NCBI GenBank assembly: GCA_001599755.1
Contig: BCHX01000001.1
Coordinates: 434,001 to 498,000 of the forward strand
Direction of reading: 5' to 3'
Length of the DNA stretch: 64,000 nucleotides
DNA from: Gliomastix tumulicola
Lineage: Eukaryota > Ascomycota > Sordariomycetes > Hypocreales > Bionectriaceae
Of this stretch, positions 22,173-34,090 are shown in pieces. Both the position numbers and the translations under genes were made by a program. The notes under the pieces are model-generated. The model ran no database searches. It had not been told where the DNA came from and saw only the letters and a program-made list of their open reading frames with translations. Every line of letters begins with the position of its first letter. The first letter of the stretch is position 1.

Positions 22173-23922
22173 GGCATTGCTTGACGTCTCTTGACCAGCT
22201 GGGAGGAATCGGGGTTCGAGTATTCAATCGGTGCCGTTGACCAACCCCGCCATCATCATCGCATTCCAGTGGCTGGCTAGTTTTCTTGGTGGTCTCACAT
22301 TACATCACCGTCATGCATGACTGCCAATGGCAGAGAGACAACAGAGCTTGGCCAATACCGCCTGGAAAATCTGCAGGATGTATGACGATATTCTGCATTT
22401 TACACTCGCAGTCTGAATCTCAAACCTCTCCAATAATCGCGCCCTTCTGCACATATTCATCGTGATCTGCTTCTCCCGCACAGGGCTGGGTGTAGGGTAG
22501 CCCGCCACATGGCGGAATGAAACGGTGCAGCTGGAATGAAGGGATCGAGAATTAAGCGCCCAGCCATTCAGGAACAGAATCTGACACCCGCCGAATAAAC
22601 TTTTGGCTTTGCGTGGCTTCGCATGGCTTTGCGCTTGGCGTATTGTTTGTTACGACGGCAGCTTTCACGCTTTTACGAGGGGAGTCTGGATGACAGGGCG
22701 TCGTCGATGATTCACCCTCGTATCCATGACAAGACATTTCGTGTTCCGGCGAGCAGATCGTCAAGTGAGGATCAGCATCATCAGAAGACACCGTCGTCAC
22801 CGGGACGAAATCAATAGCGTAGGGCCCCACTCCCAGCAGCCCTCACACTGTTGCCACGCAACAAGACACGAGGTACATTGGCGTCTCATAGTAATTTGGT
22901 GGCGTGATGCGGTACCTTGCGTCGCTCGGGTCCATCCCCCTCCCCCCCCGACCACACCCAAGCATCATCCATCCCCCGACCAAGACCGCTACGTTACCTA
23001 TCGTGGCTCAGACGAAGGGACCGAGATGAACACGATGGAGAGACAATGCGGAACGGAGGCTAGAATCCGATAGCTGTCCAGATCTAGGGCTGCTGGCGGA
23101 TGGCATCACGCTGCGCACACGACCACTCACATCGTCGCCCNCCCTTCCCGCCGAAACAGGCCAGGGGCACGGCAAATCCAAGATGCGATGCGATGCAATG
23201 CAATACAAAACACAGCGTGAGGGATGAATGGGATGAAGCGGCAAGATCCAGGCACCACAATCACCACAAGCCAATAGCGAGGCATTTAGAGCCAATCTTG
23301 GGCGGTAACGGTGGGCTGGTTTCAGGGACGTGATTGGCCGTTGGCCCAGATAAGCGGGGCCCTTCAGGTGTGCTGCACAGCCACCCCCCTCTTTGTTTTT
23401 TCGCCGTTTTGCCCTCTTTCTTTTCCTTCCTCCTTTGACGGACGAATTATTAGCGGCCCCAAAATTGCCCCAATCTTTACCCCTGTCTTGTCTTGCGTTT
23501 TGTCTCGTGTTCGCCGCCGCCCTCCCTCTTGATTCTTCCCAGCCTCTTGTCTCTCTTTTGACTGTGACTTGACCGTCTCTCCATCACGCCCTCTGTCATT
23601 CGTTCCAGAGCCATTTATCCCGTTCTGCTGGTCCGGACTGCCAGCCACAACGCAGGAGCGACCAACCTCCTTCCCAACGCGCGTCATAGATGACCCGACC
23701 CACTCGTTACCCCTTGACCTTCCATTTCGATTTCCACTTCGACTTCTTCTAGGGCAAATCCCAATTCCCCAACGATCTTGCCTTTCGTCGACGGCTGTCA
23801 CTTCGAGACCAAGCATCGCATCATCGCCTCCCTCACCGGTTGAGAAGCAGGCACAAGCCCGAACGATCGAAACGACACGACCCGAAACGATCTAATACTA
23901 TAAACACGACCACCACGGCATA
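22173..23922. promoter_or_regulatory. Intergenic and long leader before the flavin-carrier gene
   Basis: A 1750-bp gap. The first half shows nothing recognisable. From about 23380 the sequence is pyrimidine-rich, as in a long fungal 5' leader of the gene at 23923. An ATTGG (inverted CCAAT) at 23333 and a GATAAG at 23349 are candidate general promoter elements. One ambiguous base (n) is at 23141. Confidence 0.45.
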
Positions 23923-25983
23923 ATGAGGTGGTCTCTCGGCTCCGTCGCCCGCCGCGGCGCTCTGCTGCTGGCGGCGACGACGTTGGCTCCCGCCGCGGCA
24001 GAGAACATGCTCATCTCGCAGGCCCTCAGCAGCTGTCAGAAGAACTCGCGATTCTCGGCCCGCAAGTTCGACATCCTCTACACCCCCGGCAACAACAGCG
24101 CCACCATCAAGATGGACGCGACCTCGTCGATCAACGGCGAGGTCTACTTCGACCTCGAGATTGTCGCCTACGGCTACGAGATCATCCGCACAACCATCAA
24201 ACCCTGCGAAGACTCGATAGAAGGGCTCAAGGGTCTTTGCCCTATGAGCATTGGCGATATCCCCGTCGACTTCCCTATTCCTGTCCCGGATGGTGCGGCC
24301 GACCAGCTCCCCGGCATCGCCTACACCATCCCCGATCTCGACGCCAGAGTCAAGGTGCTCATCAACATGACCGACACTGACGAGTCCGTTGCCTGTCTCG
24401 AGGCTCGTATCTCCAACGGCAAGACGGTCGACCTGGTTGGTGTTAAGTGGGCTACTGCTATCATCGCCATTCTGACCCTCAGCGCCTCTGCTGTTGTGAA
24501 CGGCCTGGGCCACGCCAACGCTGCTGCCCATATCGCTGCCAACTCTCTCTCGCTCTTCGGCTATTTCCAGTCCCAGGCCATGGTCGGCCTGACCTCGGTC
24601 AAGATGCCCCCCATCGCTCAGGCCTGGACCCAGGACTTCCAGTGGTCCATGGGCATCGTCCGGGTCGGCTTCCTCCAGGACGTTGTGACATGGTACCAGC
24701 GTGCGACTGGTGGCGAGGCATCGGAGCTCTTCAACGAGATGAGGGATGTGTCGGTCCAGGTCTTGAAGCGTTCCTCGACTTTTGTCAAGAGGGCTGGCAG
24801 TGACCTCGCTCCCAGCGCTGTCGGCGCGATCCGTAACCTCGCCAAGCGCCAGAACATCGAGTCCGACACCGGTGGCTACGTCGTCTACGGTATCCAGCGT
24901 GTGGCCTTCAAGGCCAAGATTGAGACGACCAACCTCGTCCTGACTGGCCTCACCTTTTTCATCATTCTCGTCCTCTTTGTTGGTATCGCCGTTGGTGCTT
25001 TCAAGGGCGTCACTGAGTTGATGGCGAAGAAGGGTTGGATGAGCCACGACAAGTTCCTCGAGTTCCGCAATGGCTGGCTTACCGTCCTCAAGGGTATTCT
25101 GTTCCGCCTGTGCCTTATCGGTCTGCCCCAACTTGCTGTGCTCTGTCTCTGGGAGTTCACTCAGGTCGATTCCCCCGCTGTTGTCGTTCTGGCCGTCTTC
25201 TTCCTGGGCAGCGTGCTTGGAACATTGGGCTGGGGCGCTTGGAAGGTTGCTGCTATTGCTCGTCGTTCCATCTCCATGCACCGCAACCCCGCCTACAGCC
25301 TGTACGCCGACCCCGAGTGCCTCAACAAGTACGGCTTCCTCTACATTCAGTTCCGAGCCTCAGCCTACTACTTCATCATCCCGACCGTCAGCTACACTGT
25401 CATCAAGGCTGCCTTCGTTGCCTTCGGCCAGAGGAGCGGTATTGCCCAGGCTGTCGGTATCCTGGTTGTCGAGGCTGCTGCCTTGATTGGTGCTACTGTC
25501 CTCCGCCCGTGGATGGACAAGACCACAAACTCATTCAACATTGCTATCTGCGTCGTCAACTTCCTCAACGCCATCTTCATCCTTATTTTCTCTGATGTTT
25601 TTGGCGCTCCTGGCCTGGTCATTGGTGTTGTTGGTGTCGTTCTGTTCATCCTCAACGCCGCCTTCTCGCTGATTCTCCTGCTTATCGTCATCATCTCGAC
25701 CACCGTCATCTTCTTCCGCAGCAACCCCGATGCCAAGTACCGCCTCATGGCCGACGACCGAACCTCATTCATCAAGTCGCAGACGCAGCTCAACGCCACC
25801 ACCGAGCTCGACGCTCTCGCGGCTACGGCTCGTGGCGATAAGTACGCCGACCGATCGCACTCCCGACTCGACCTCGACGACGATCCCCGTGAGAGCATCT
25901 CCTCGGAGAGCTTGCGCCCCCGTCCGCACTCGATGCGGTTCGGCATGGGTGGCAAGGAGCAGACACGAAACTCGCTACTGTAA
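23923..25983 (+). CDS. TRP-like / flavin-carrier (FLC) membrane protein with ML-like domain
   Basis: A single exon of 686 residues. Residues 1-26 are a cleavable signal peptide (Arg then an Ala/Leu-rich stretch). The lumenal ML-like domain follows (LISQALSSCQKNSRFSARKF, with conserved Cys pairs at PCEDSIEGLKGLCP). About nine membrane helices come next from VGVKWATAIIAIL onward, ending near residue 595. The cytosolic tail is Ser/Asp/Arg-rich. This is the architecture of yeast Flc1-3 and Pkd2: ER/Golgi or vacuolar proteins linked to FAD import, calcium and wall integrity. Length fits the family (about 600-800). Strongly biased codons and no intron suggest high expression. The large antisense frame here is a by-product of codon bias. 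Confidence 0.93.
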   Translation: MRWSLGSVARRGALLLAATTLAPAAAENMLISQALSSCQKNSRFSARKFDILYTPGNNSATIKMDATSSINGEVYFDLEIVAYGYEIIRTTIKPCEDSIEGLKGLCPMSIGDIPVDFPIPVPDGAADQLPGIAYTIPDLDARVKVLINMTDTDESVACLEARISNGKTVDLVGVKWATAIIAILTLSASAVVNGLGHANAAAHIAANSLSLFGYFQSQAMVGLTSVKMPPIAQAWTQDFQWSMGIVRVGFLQDVVTWYQRATGGEASELFNEMRDVSVQVLKRSSTFVKRAGSDLAPSAVGAIRNLAKRQNIESDTGGYVVYGIQRVAFKAKIETTNLVLTGLTFFIILVLFVGIAVGAFKGVTELMAKKGWMSHDKFLEFRNGWLTVLKGILFRLCLIGLPQLAVLCLWEFTQVDSPAVVVLAVFFLGSVLGTLGWGAWKVAAIARRSISMHRNPAYSLYADPECLNKYGFLYIQFRASAYYFIIPTVSYTVIKAAFVAFGQRSGIAQAVGILVVEAAALIGATVLRPWMDKTTNSFNIAICVVNFLNAIFILIFSDVFGAPGLVIGVVGVVLFILNAAFSLILLLIVIISTTVIFFRSNPDAKYRLMADDRTSFIKSQTQLNATTELDALAATARGDKYADRSHSRLDLDDDPRESISSESLRPRPHSMRFGMGGKEQTRNSLL

Positions 25984-26556
25984 ATTGAGACGTGTTTTCT
26001 TTTTTCTCTTGGGGATGGCGAAGGACGCGATCACGGCCATGCGTCCATCGATTTCCGTGTTTATTATGCATTAGTCGGTCAGAAGGGCCGATAGCGATTT
26101 TTTTCGATACGCACACGGCAATATTGTAGCCTCCTTTTCTATATGTCGAATCTTTTTTCAAGACACCCACTGGGGGGAAAGGTTGATATATATCCCTCCC
26201 CCCCCTTGCGATTTTCGACGACACATTCGCCGCGGTTCTGTATAAGCGATAGGGTTCTGGGGAACTGTACCATGTGCATAGGCGGAGTACTCACGGCAGC
26301 TAGACAGTACGGTCGGCTTGCCTACAGGCGTTGACTGGTTTTTCTTTCGCTTTTTTCTTCCCCCCTTTCCTACTTTGTTTGGATACCTCTCGGAGGAGGA
26401 GGCATGTTTGGTATATACACAGCGTCATGACAGACAATAAATATTTCTTATCTTGCCCGGCTGCGACTGATCTGCTTGTGTCTCAGGTGAGGATGACGAT
26501 TGCTAATGACAGGGCGCTTGAAAATATTACGATACGACCAAATACAAGACCGAGTT
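25984..26556. terminator. Convergent 3' region, FLC / Zn2Cys6 genes
   Basis: A 573-bp gap between converging stop codons, with T-rich runs (for example 25995-26007 and 26098-26106) suited to 3' untranslated regions. I see no gene. Confidence 0.4.
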
Positions 26557-28637
26557 TTAGTTCACCCACTGAGCATCAAAGATAGTGTTGTCGACGAGGA
26601 TACCGGACGCCATAGCATCGCCAAAGTCGAACTCTCCGGCCTGCCCCTGGCCTTCAAACCCAAGCAACGCGTTGTCAAACCCCAACAGCGCCGGGTCCAG
26701 CGATAGCGGCGCCTTCTCGCCCATAAGGGCCGTGTACTCTGATTGGGCGCTGCGGATAGCAATACTTTCGGCAGCCAGCTTGCCTAGATCATCGAGAATG
26801 ATGCAAACTGAGTTATACACGACCGAGTTGTGGCCTGCGAATAGCTCGCCGTAGACGTGCTTGAACTTGGCGACGAGCTCGAGGTCGTGTGCCCTGGTCT
26901 CAGGATCCAGCGTCGTGTCAAGCAAGACGTTGGCGAGGATCGTGACGGCAGCCCCTGAGAGGGCGCATATACTCTGTCTGGAACCACGGGTCAGCCTGGA
27001 AAAGTATCGAACCCCCCTGGTGCCTGCTGAAAGAGAACCTACATGGTCAAACTGGTCGTCTTGGACGTGGCATGGAACAGCCCCATCACCCCGCGACAAG
27101 CAACCACACACTTCCCCCACGCATCCATCGACGGCCTCTCCTGCCGCTGCATGCACGGCGTCACCTTGGGCCCCTGCAGCGCCGACATAATCTCGCGCAT
27201 GGCCGCCCTGCTCAGCGAGCTCACGCGCAGCGCCCACTCGGCGCGCTCGCTCCAGACGTCGCGCGTGCAGATCTGCGAGAAGAGGTAGACGTTGTACATG
27301 CCCGCCAGCTGCACCAGCTCCGCGTCGTCGAGCTGTGATGGCGCGTTCTCGGGTCTGAAGGGCGCGGGGAGGGCGGCGTACCAGGCTTCCAGGAGGGTGG
27401 CGACGTGGGCGATGGTGGTCTGGCGCTGCGGGTGGGTGAGCGGGGAGGAGGTGGTGGAGTAGAGGAGGGCGTAGACTTGGGTCTCGATTTCGGCGAGCTT
27501 GACGCGCTCGTGGAAGATGTTGAGGTGGGCGGTGCGGTCCTTGGTGTAGATGATGCCGGAGGGGCTGGTGGGCTTGGGGATGTCGATGTAGACGTTGGAC
27601 AGCGTCGACGGCGCCTTCAACTTCAGGCTGATGGTCTACAGAACCTGTCAGTACGTGATCTACGACAAAGAAAGGGGAGGGAGGGGTTTACCATATCCAT
27701 GACATATGTCACCCAGAACACGTCCGCCCTCAGCTGCACCTCCTCCTCGCTGAAATACACGGCTGTCTCCCTCGAATGCAGCTGCAGCTGATAGACCAAC
27801 CGTACCGCCATCCCGAGCAGCATGCTCGCGGGCCGCATATCCACCGAGTTCCTGTACAGCATCGTCAGCGCGACGATGACCTGCAACCCCAGCAGATCGT
27901 CGTCCCGCGCCGTCAGCTCCGACAGCACAGACTGCGCGTTGCGCATGCAGTAGTCGACCCAGTTCTTGCGCTTCGCCGCGGGGATGTGCGCCGGGTAGTC
28001 GGACTGCAGGGACAGGGCGACGACGACGAGGATGGCGGACCAGGACACACGGTCGTCGTGCGGGGACGAGAGGAAGGAGGAGAGGGTGCGCATGAGGGCG
28101 GGCTGGGAGAAGAGCGGGAGGGAAGGGTTGAGGGTGTGGAAGTAGTGGTCAATGAGGGGGATGAGGTCGTCGAGCGGGGGCAGCCAGAGGACGGACGAGG
28201 AGTCCGAGGGCCCGTGGTAGAGGGTTGGGGTGACGAAGTTGAAGGTCCAGAGCGTAGAGGATGGAGGAGGAGGAGGGGATGTGGTAGAGGGGGAGTGCCT
28301 CTCCGGAGTGACAGTGACGGCGTCTGAGGAGCTGGGCGGCGGCGTGATGTTGTTGACGGCCGGCGTCAGAGTGACTTCCCGCGCCGGCCCGGCATCGTCC
28401 TCGGGCCTTCTCACGGCGACGGAGCGGACGGTAGGTGGGGACTCTTTGCTCCGGTTCACGCTCCGTCGGCACTCGCGGTGGTAGAGCTTGCAGTTGGAGC
28501 ACTCCGGCTCGCGCTGGTCGCACTTGATGCGCTTTGCAAAGCAGAGGTCGCACGCTGGAGGGTGTCAGCAGGGATCACAGATACAGTGAAGGCCGGGCTT
28601 TACCTCGTTTGCTTCGGCGCTTGATCGGTCCCGGCAT
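26557..28637 (-). CDS. Zn2Cys6 transcription factor with fungal-specific domain
   Basis: Four exons (28637-28604, 28554-27692, 27635-27043, 26971-26557) give 634 residues. The DNA-binding cluster near residues 12-38 reads C-x2-C-x6-C-x6-C-x2-C-x6-C (CDLCFAKRIKC, then CSNCKLYHREC), with basic residues before it. It is interrupted by an intron just upstream of the first Cys, a common position. A Ser/Pro/Thr-rich linker follows, then the fungal-specific regulatory domain (DHYFHTLNPSLPLFSQPALM, VALTMLYRNS, LGMAVRLVYQLQLH, RADVFWVTYVMDM). The last 60 residues are acidic and hydrophobic (GFDNALLGFEGQG, DNTIFDAQW), like an activation region. It is a nuclear regulator, divergent from the alpha/beta hydrolase gene, which is its most likely target. 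Confidence 0.92.
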
Positions 28638-29227
28638 GGTGATACTCTTGATGTTGTGACAAGTGACAAGTGGTACTGAGTAGATTGAATGTCTTGTGAG
28701 TGCAGTGCCGACAGTGAGAAAGGGAAATGCTGATGACAAATGGATCTTCTGTGAGATCGGAGAGCGGCTCGGCGGGCTGTTAGTGACAGGACGGAGATAA
28801 GGCTTAGCTCCTGAGATTTGACATCCACTGCCATCCACTGCCTGAACCACCCGGCATTTCAAAAATGTCCGGCATTCTTCAAGTCCGTTCTCTCGGACTC
28901 TTGTGTCAGTGGAATTAATGATTGTAGCGGGGTGGGTGGGAATATAGTCGTGATAGTTACGAACTTCAATGCGTTTGCTTGCAGTGCGAGGCTCGGATCG
29001 TGGTGTCGTGGACGCACTTTCAGCTGTTAAGTCCGCCCACTGAAAAATGTCCGCGATGGCTTCAATGGGGAGTGGGAGCAGAGCAGTGAAGTATATATTG
29101 GAGGCGAGTTTCCTGGCAATGGACAACATGACATCCATCAACACAGTCAACACACAGTCAACACTCGATTAACAACTCTCTCAACCTTCGTTGAAGCACT
29201 CAGCATTTCTAAAGACAACCCTTCAAG
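28638..29227. promoter_or_regulatory. Bidirectional promoter, Zn2Cys6 regulator / hydrolase
   Basis: A 590-bp gap between divergent starts. It carries the near-palindrome at 28851-28872 and a second AAAAATGTCCG at 29043-29053. Starts of both genes lie close enough for shared control. Confidence 0.55.
28851..28872. promoter_or_regulatory. Candidate Zn2Cys6 site: CCGG-flanked near-palindrome
   Basis: CCGGCATTTC at 28851-28860 is followed by AAAAATGTCCGG at 28861-28872. The arms pair with one extra base. The right half recurs as AAAAATGTCCG at 29043-29053. Spaced CGG triplets are the usual target of Zn2Cys6 factors; that this regulator binds here is inference. Confidence 0.4.
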
Positions 29228-30184
29228 ATGTCTCGTTTCTACCACGCACTTACTGGCACCGCCGCTGCCATCCCCGTCCCTGACCCGAAGCCTGTCATCT
29301 CCTTCAGCTCGGTCATCTTGCCCTCTCCGACAAGGCCCGTGGACCTGTCCATGCGTGTGACCGTCCCTGTCTCTGGCACCAACCTCCCCATCGTCCTCCT
29401 CTCCCACGGACTGGGCAAGGCCAACTACATCTCCAGCCAGTACGGCTACACCCCTCTCTCCGAGTTCTACGCCGCCCGCGGGTTCGTGGTCATCCAGCCC
29501 ACGCACCTGGACTCGCACTTCCTCGGCCTCAAGCACGAGGACGGGCTGCCCTGGAAGACGCGCGTCGAGGACATGTCCCGGATCCTCGACGAGCTGGACA
29601 CGATTGAGAACGCCGTCCCGACGCTCAACGGCCGCCTCGACAGGACCAACGTCGCCGTCGTCGGACACTCCATGGGCGCCAACACGGCCGCCATGCTCCT
29701 CGGCGCGACCAACACGCACCCGGTCACGGGTGAGGTCACACATATGAAGGACGACCGCATCAAGGCAGGCATCACGCTCGCCAGCGCGGGCAACGGCGGC
29801 GACGACATCGTCGAGCAGGCCCGGAACATCATCCCCTTCTACGGGCCCGACTTCAGCACCATGACTAAGCCGGCGCTCGTCGTGTACGGCGACGAGGATA
29901 CGCTGAGCCTGACGACGCGCCAGATCGACTGGTACGCGGACGCGTACACGTTTGGACCCTCGCCCAAGGCGTCGTTTGCCGTCAAGGGGGGCAAGCACGG
30001 GCTGGGCGGTGTGAGCACGTGGGATGCTGGGGAGACGGACGACGAGAGTCCGGAGAGGCTCGCGGCGACGCAGAGGGTGACGTGGGCGTATCTGCAGAAG
30101 GAGCTTAATGGGGATGCGGAGCCGTGGGAGAAGGCGACGGAGGCTTTGAAGAAGCTGGACTTGGGAGTCATCGAGACGAAGTGA
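29228..30184 (+). CDS. Alpha/beta hydrolase, chlorophyllase/PAF-acetylhydrolase-like
   Basis: A single exon of 318 residues. The oxyanion strand is PIVLLSHGLG (residues 54-63) and the nucleophile elbow is VVGHSMGANTA with Ser148. The likely acid is the Asp in YGDEDTL and the likely base is the His in KGGKHGLGG, so the triad looks complete. The hydrophobic nucleophile region and the spacing recall fungal chlorophyllase-like and dienelactone/PAF-acetylhydrolase-like enzymes that split short or bulky esters. There is no signal peptide, so it is intracellular. The start at 29228 follows a CAAG leader ending in cttcaag. Strong codon bias suggests good expression. It is divergent from a Zn2Cys6 factor with shared promoter motifs. 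The substrate cannot be named. Confidence 0.88.
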   Translation: MSRFYHALTGTAAAIPVPDPKPVISFSSVILPSPTRPVDLSMRVTVPVSGTNLPIVLLSHGLGKANYISSQYGYTPLSEFYAARGFVVIQPTHLDSHFLGLKHEDGLPWKTRVEDMSRILDELDTIENAVPTLNGRLDRTNVAVVGHSMGANTAAMLLGATNTHPVTGEVTHMKDDRIKAGITLASAGNGGDDIVEQARNIIPFYGPDFSTMTKPALVVYGDEDTLSLTTRQIDWYADAYTFGPSPKASFAVKGGKHGLGGVSTWDAGETDDESPERLAATQRVTWAYLQKELNGDAEPWEKATEALKKLDLGVIETK

Positions 30185-33100
30185 GGAGGGCCGTGTACCT
30201 GATGAACCTGGTGGAAGTAGGTGGCACCTAACGATGTGCCTTGTTAGTGTTTGTACATCTCCAATCTGTATATCGATATCATGAAATAGAATGAGTGGTC
30301 AAGACCAGTCTCGAGTGACGATCCTCGCAGCGCATGCTCCCAAGGGAAGGTAGTAGTAGGCCAGCCACGAGCTATCCTAGCGTAGCGACTGATCGTCAAT
30401 ACTCTATCAAGACGTCTCAGCTCACTCAATCTCCGTGGCTTCGCGGGAGGACGGGACGACACGGGCTCATGAATGCCCGAAAATGGGCTGTTCACGATTC
30501 AGCCTCGTAGCTGAAGCAAGGTAAACTGCGGGCGGCAGGCGCGACAAACGCTCGTCCTGGGAATAAATCCCTTACCCATCGACCGACTGACCTCATCTCC
30601 CCTCAGCTCGTCCTCCGCTTCACTTTCTTGGGTCACATCGCGCCTGCAGTCGATCACCATTAATAATACACGCGAGCCTGGCACTCGCTGGTGTTGCAAG
30701 GCATACTCTGCCTAGCCCGATGATTTAGTTTCTTGCCCATTGCCCAGAATAGAATAAGGATGGCCACCCGGCTAGTGTCGATTTCACCCACCATCAGATG
30801 GTTGTATGTGCCGGTGACAAGCATATCCTTGGCTTTTTGGGGGGGCTCTGGGTCAGAGCTGATGAATGGATCCTGGTGTGACTGTCCAATGGGAGAGGCT
30901 GGGCACCTGATCATCTCGACTCCCACGGTCAGGATTGCCCGCCAAGAGGTGAGTGTCCTTGCGGTGGGAAACGAATCGGGGCGCCGTCCGACGGGGTGGT
31001 GACGAGTGACGAGTGAGAAGTGACGAGGAGACGTGTGCCACCCCCTCGTGTCGATAATGAGGGTTATTATCATCATCAACTGTTGGCGTTCCTGTCATCA
31101 AGAAACGGGCGCTGCCTTGAAAACGAAGCCAAAAGCAGGCTTACCGAGGAGATGCAACCATTTCAATAAATTGATCGTGCAGGCAGGCACGCGCGACGCG
31201 CATGTCGATATATTGGGGTGTGCAGCGACAAGACTCACCATGTGGCATCCAATCCCACCTGACAAGCGAATGCCCTGACAGGTAGGGGATATCGGGAGTG
31301 GAACCTGGAACCCCCCCCCCTCTGCGGACCAAGATGAGTGTGCTTGCCATTGAATCTCGGGGTCAGGCGATGTCAGATGCGGTCAGCAGCAGGAGGAGCA
31401 GCAGCCGTGATAGGGTTATGACGGCGACGACGACAGCATCACTCTCCCAAGACGCATCATCCATGACGCCGGACACGTCAATCTCATCCATCGGGTGCCT
31501 GGAAACAGCGTGTCATGTAGAACGCCCTGGCTGACGAAGCGCCCCGGCAGGCAGCTGTAGTACTGCACGGTGCACTCACTGTGTGCGTGCGTTGCTTGCT
31601 GCCCATGACGTGACAATGCCTCGCTATCCGCCTTGAGTAACGAGGGCGATGCTGTAGATTCCTGGGGCTGAATGAAAGGACGCGGTGCAAGTAAAGACGG
31701 GTGCTAAAAATACACTAAATTCTCACCATTTGCCTGCAAGAACGCCATACAACCGACTGCCGAGACTGCAAGGAAGGGCGTACAGTGGGAAGGGAGGGAG
31801 GGGGAAAAAAGCAAGGAACCCCTCCCCTCTCCTCTCCGGCCGAGTTCCCCCTGCAGACTGGGCTTTTGATTAGGTCGGAGCCATCCGTGATGGATTCCCT
31901 TTCCGGCTGGCGGCCGATAAAAATCCCAGATCCTGCTGGCTTTAACACCGACGCTGCGGGCAAAGCAAGACGGCTCTGCGTGAGAAGGGGGGGGCCTTTC
32001 TGACCTCACATATACGGTGGTTACGAGAGATGGTTACGATGATGATGCTGAATAATTCCAACGGCAGGGAGACAGGGACAGGAAACAGGTAATATTGTGG
32101 CGTCCATCATCATCTGCAGAAACCTGCCTCAAGTCCCGGGATCGGTCGCCTTGTGGGATCCCATGCCATGCAGACTGCAGACCGCATTCGTCGCATTTGC
32201 TGGTTCGCGCCGCTGATCAGCATCTGATTGGCTGGACCGGAGTTCAGCTGGGACAGCCAAAGGAGATGATACCTGGCGGCCCCCTCCCGACCCCTGGTCA
32301 ACATTGCTTTTTCGGTGGTGGCCTCTTTGACATGGGCGGTGCTAACAGACGTGCCAAGGTGCCCGGCTGCGGCAGCGGTGCCCTGACAGAGAGCGATGAG
32401 GTACCCTCTGTTAGGCTAGGCCTCCTCGCCCAGTCTTAAGCTCTCTAATTGTCTCTCGTGCTAATGCCCTGGCGGCCTGGCGGGGGGCTGGAGGCTTCTA
32501 CTAGCGTCACAAACTGGCGGACACGAAATACGAAATGCACGCGAGCCCTCTCTGTGGAGAGAGGGAGGGTCTCCGGAGGGCCGCTCCCCCGTCGATCATT
32601 GGCCTTGGACACCGGCGGCGGGGGACCTAGACTTGTCAAAATTGCAGACCTCGGACGGTCTTTTCTGTGATCGATTTTCTGATTTCCCTCTCTTCGTCTC
32701 GACTGGGAAGCATGGCCAAAAGGGAAAGGCTCGAGGGGACGAAAAAGTATTGATAACGCCTGACACCTCTCTCGAAAAAAATCCTAGTCCTCCCTGGGAG
32801 CCTTCATTTCTTATCCTCCTCCTCTTTTTTCTTCCACGTTGCCTGCCTGCGTCCTTAGCTTCACCTCAAGGCTGACTTGACCACGTCTCGAGAATCGTTA
32901 TTAGCCTCGTCCAGGTCTACCCGTCACAGTACACCCTTGGCTCTGGCCTCTGATTCGCCGCGTGCCTCCCTCCCTTGCCGTCATCAATATTCAGCTCTCG
33001 ACGGAGTCTCCGTTCCTGTCACAGGGCTGAACGACGACCGCCAGGCATACCCGATTCCGGGAATATCGACACGCACGCACGCACGCATCTCTCCCCTGCC

Positions 33101-34090
33101 CTCCCATCCATCATCATCACCTTGACTCCTTTCCCACCCCTGAGGGAGGATCATCGTTCGTCTGTCGTCGGCCGAGACCCCTGAAGCCCTCCCTTACCGA
33201 CCCGAGAAACGGTGCCCCCCCACCCCCGACGTCACGCCCCGGGCATCCGAGTCATCCTCTCCTCCTCCTCCTGACCGTCGCTCTCTCTCTCTCTCTCTCT
33301 CTCTGGCTCTGTCGTATCTGGGCTCCTCCTGCTCCTCCCGCTGCCACGTTTGGTCCGCGGAGAACGTGAGGTCATAGCTCACCATCATCAGCCTATCCTT
33401 CATCGACAGACCCCTTTTAGTTCTTGTTCTTGGCAGGCGCCTGTCCCTCTCTCTCTCTCGTTCCAACTACACCCCCCCCCGGAGGGAGCCAAGGGTTTCT
33501 ATTTCTGGCATCACCCGCTACTCAAGGAACGACCGCCCGCAATGGCCGGGGCTACTGCCACGCGATCTCGAAGGAGACAAGCCGCAGCTCACGCGGACCG
33601 GGCGAGACCCTCTGACGCCCACGTTGCGGGCCGTGCGAATAAACACCGCCAGCAGCCGGACGTGTCGCAATCCAAGCCGAAATCTGCTGGTACGTTATCT
33701 CCTACCCGTTGGCCCCCTCCCCCTTCTCCCCCTCCTCCTTTACCTGGCCCCCTTTTATCCCCCCCCTGATCGATTCTCCTCCCCTTCCCTTCACCTCCCT
33801 TGCCTGCCTGCCTGCCTTGCGCCCTTCCTTTGCTGCCTCCCAAGGGGGCAAAACGCCGCGTGCCACTTCCTCCCAGAGACGTATCTCGGGTTCGTCGTCG
33901 GTAGGGCTGATCGAGTGACTGGCCCTCATCACGCGTGTTGCTCGGGTTCCTGGGTGTTGCTAGCTAGCCTGCCTGCCACGCAGGGCTGGCGGATAGATAA
34001 AAGGGGGCGATGGGTAGCACCGTCCAGCGAGTCATTGTCCTCCATCGACAAGCAGAACCGACACATCAGCAAAGACGCGATCGATTCACA
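30185..34090. other. Gene-poor stretch with a long pyrimidine-rich leader
   Basis: From 30185 to about 32600 I see no supported gene, only short frames and homopolymer runs (ten C at 31311-31320). From about 32650 the sequence becomes CT-rich with simple repeats, as in the promoter and leader of the small gene at 34091. A possible upstream coding exon, 33542-33689 (49 residues, Arg/Ala/Gln-rich, followed by GTACGT), could splice to acceptors near 34031-34055 in frame with that gene. It is unproven. Confidence 0.4.
33281..33304. repeat. (CT)12 microsatellite
   Basis: Twelve uninterrupted CT units lie in the pyrimidine-rich leader region. Such tracts are common in fungal promoters. Confidence 0.95.

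Noticed and set aside
23833..25281. 482-residue open frame on the minus strand
   Set aside because: It lies antisense to the flavin-carrier gene, is full of low-complexity Glu/Val/Gly/Asp and has no domain. It is a by-product of strong codon bias.
29147..29998. 283-residue minus-strand frame
   Set aside because: Antisense to the alpha/beta hydrolase, without domain features.
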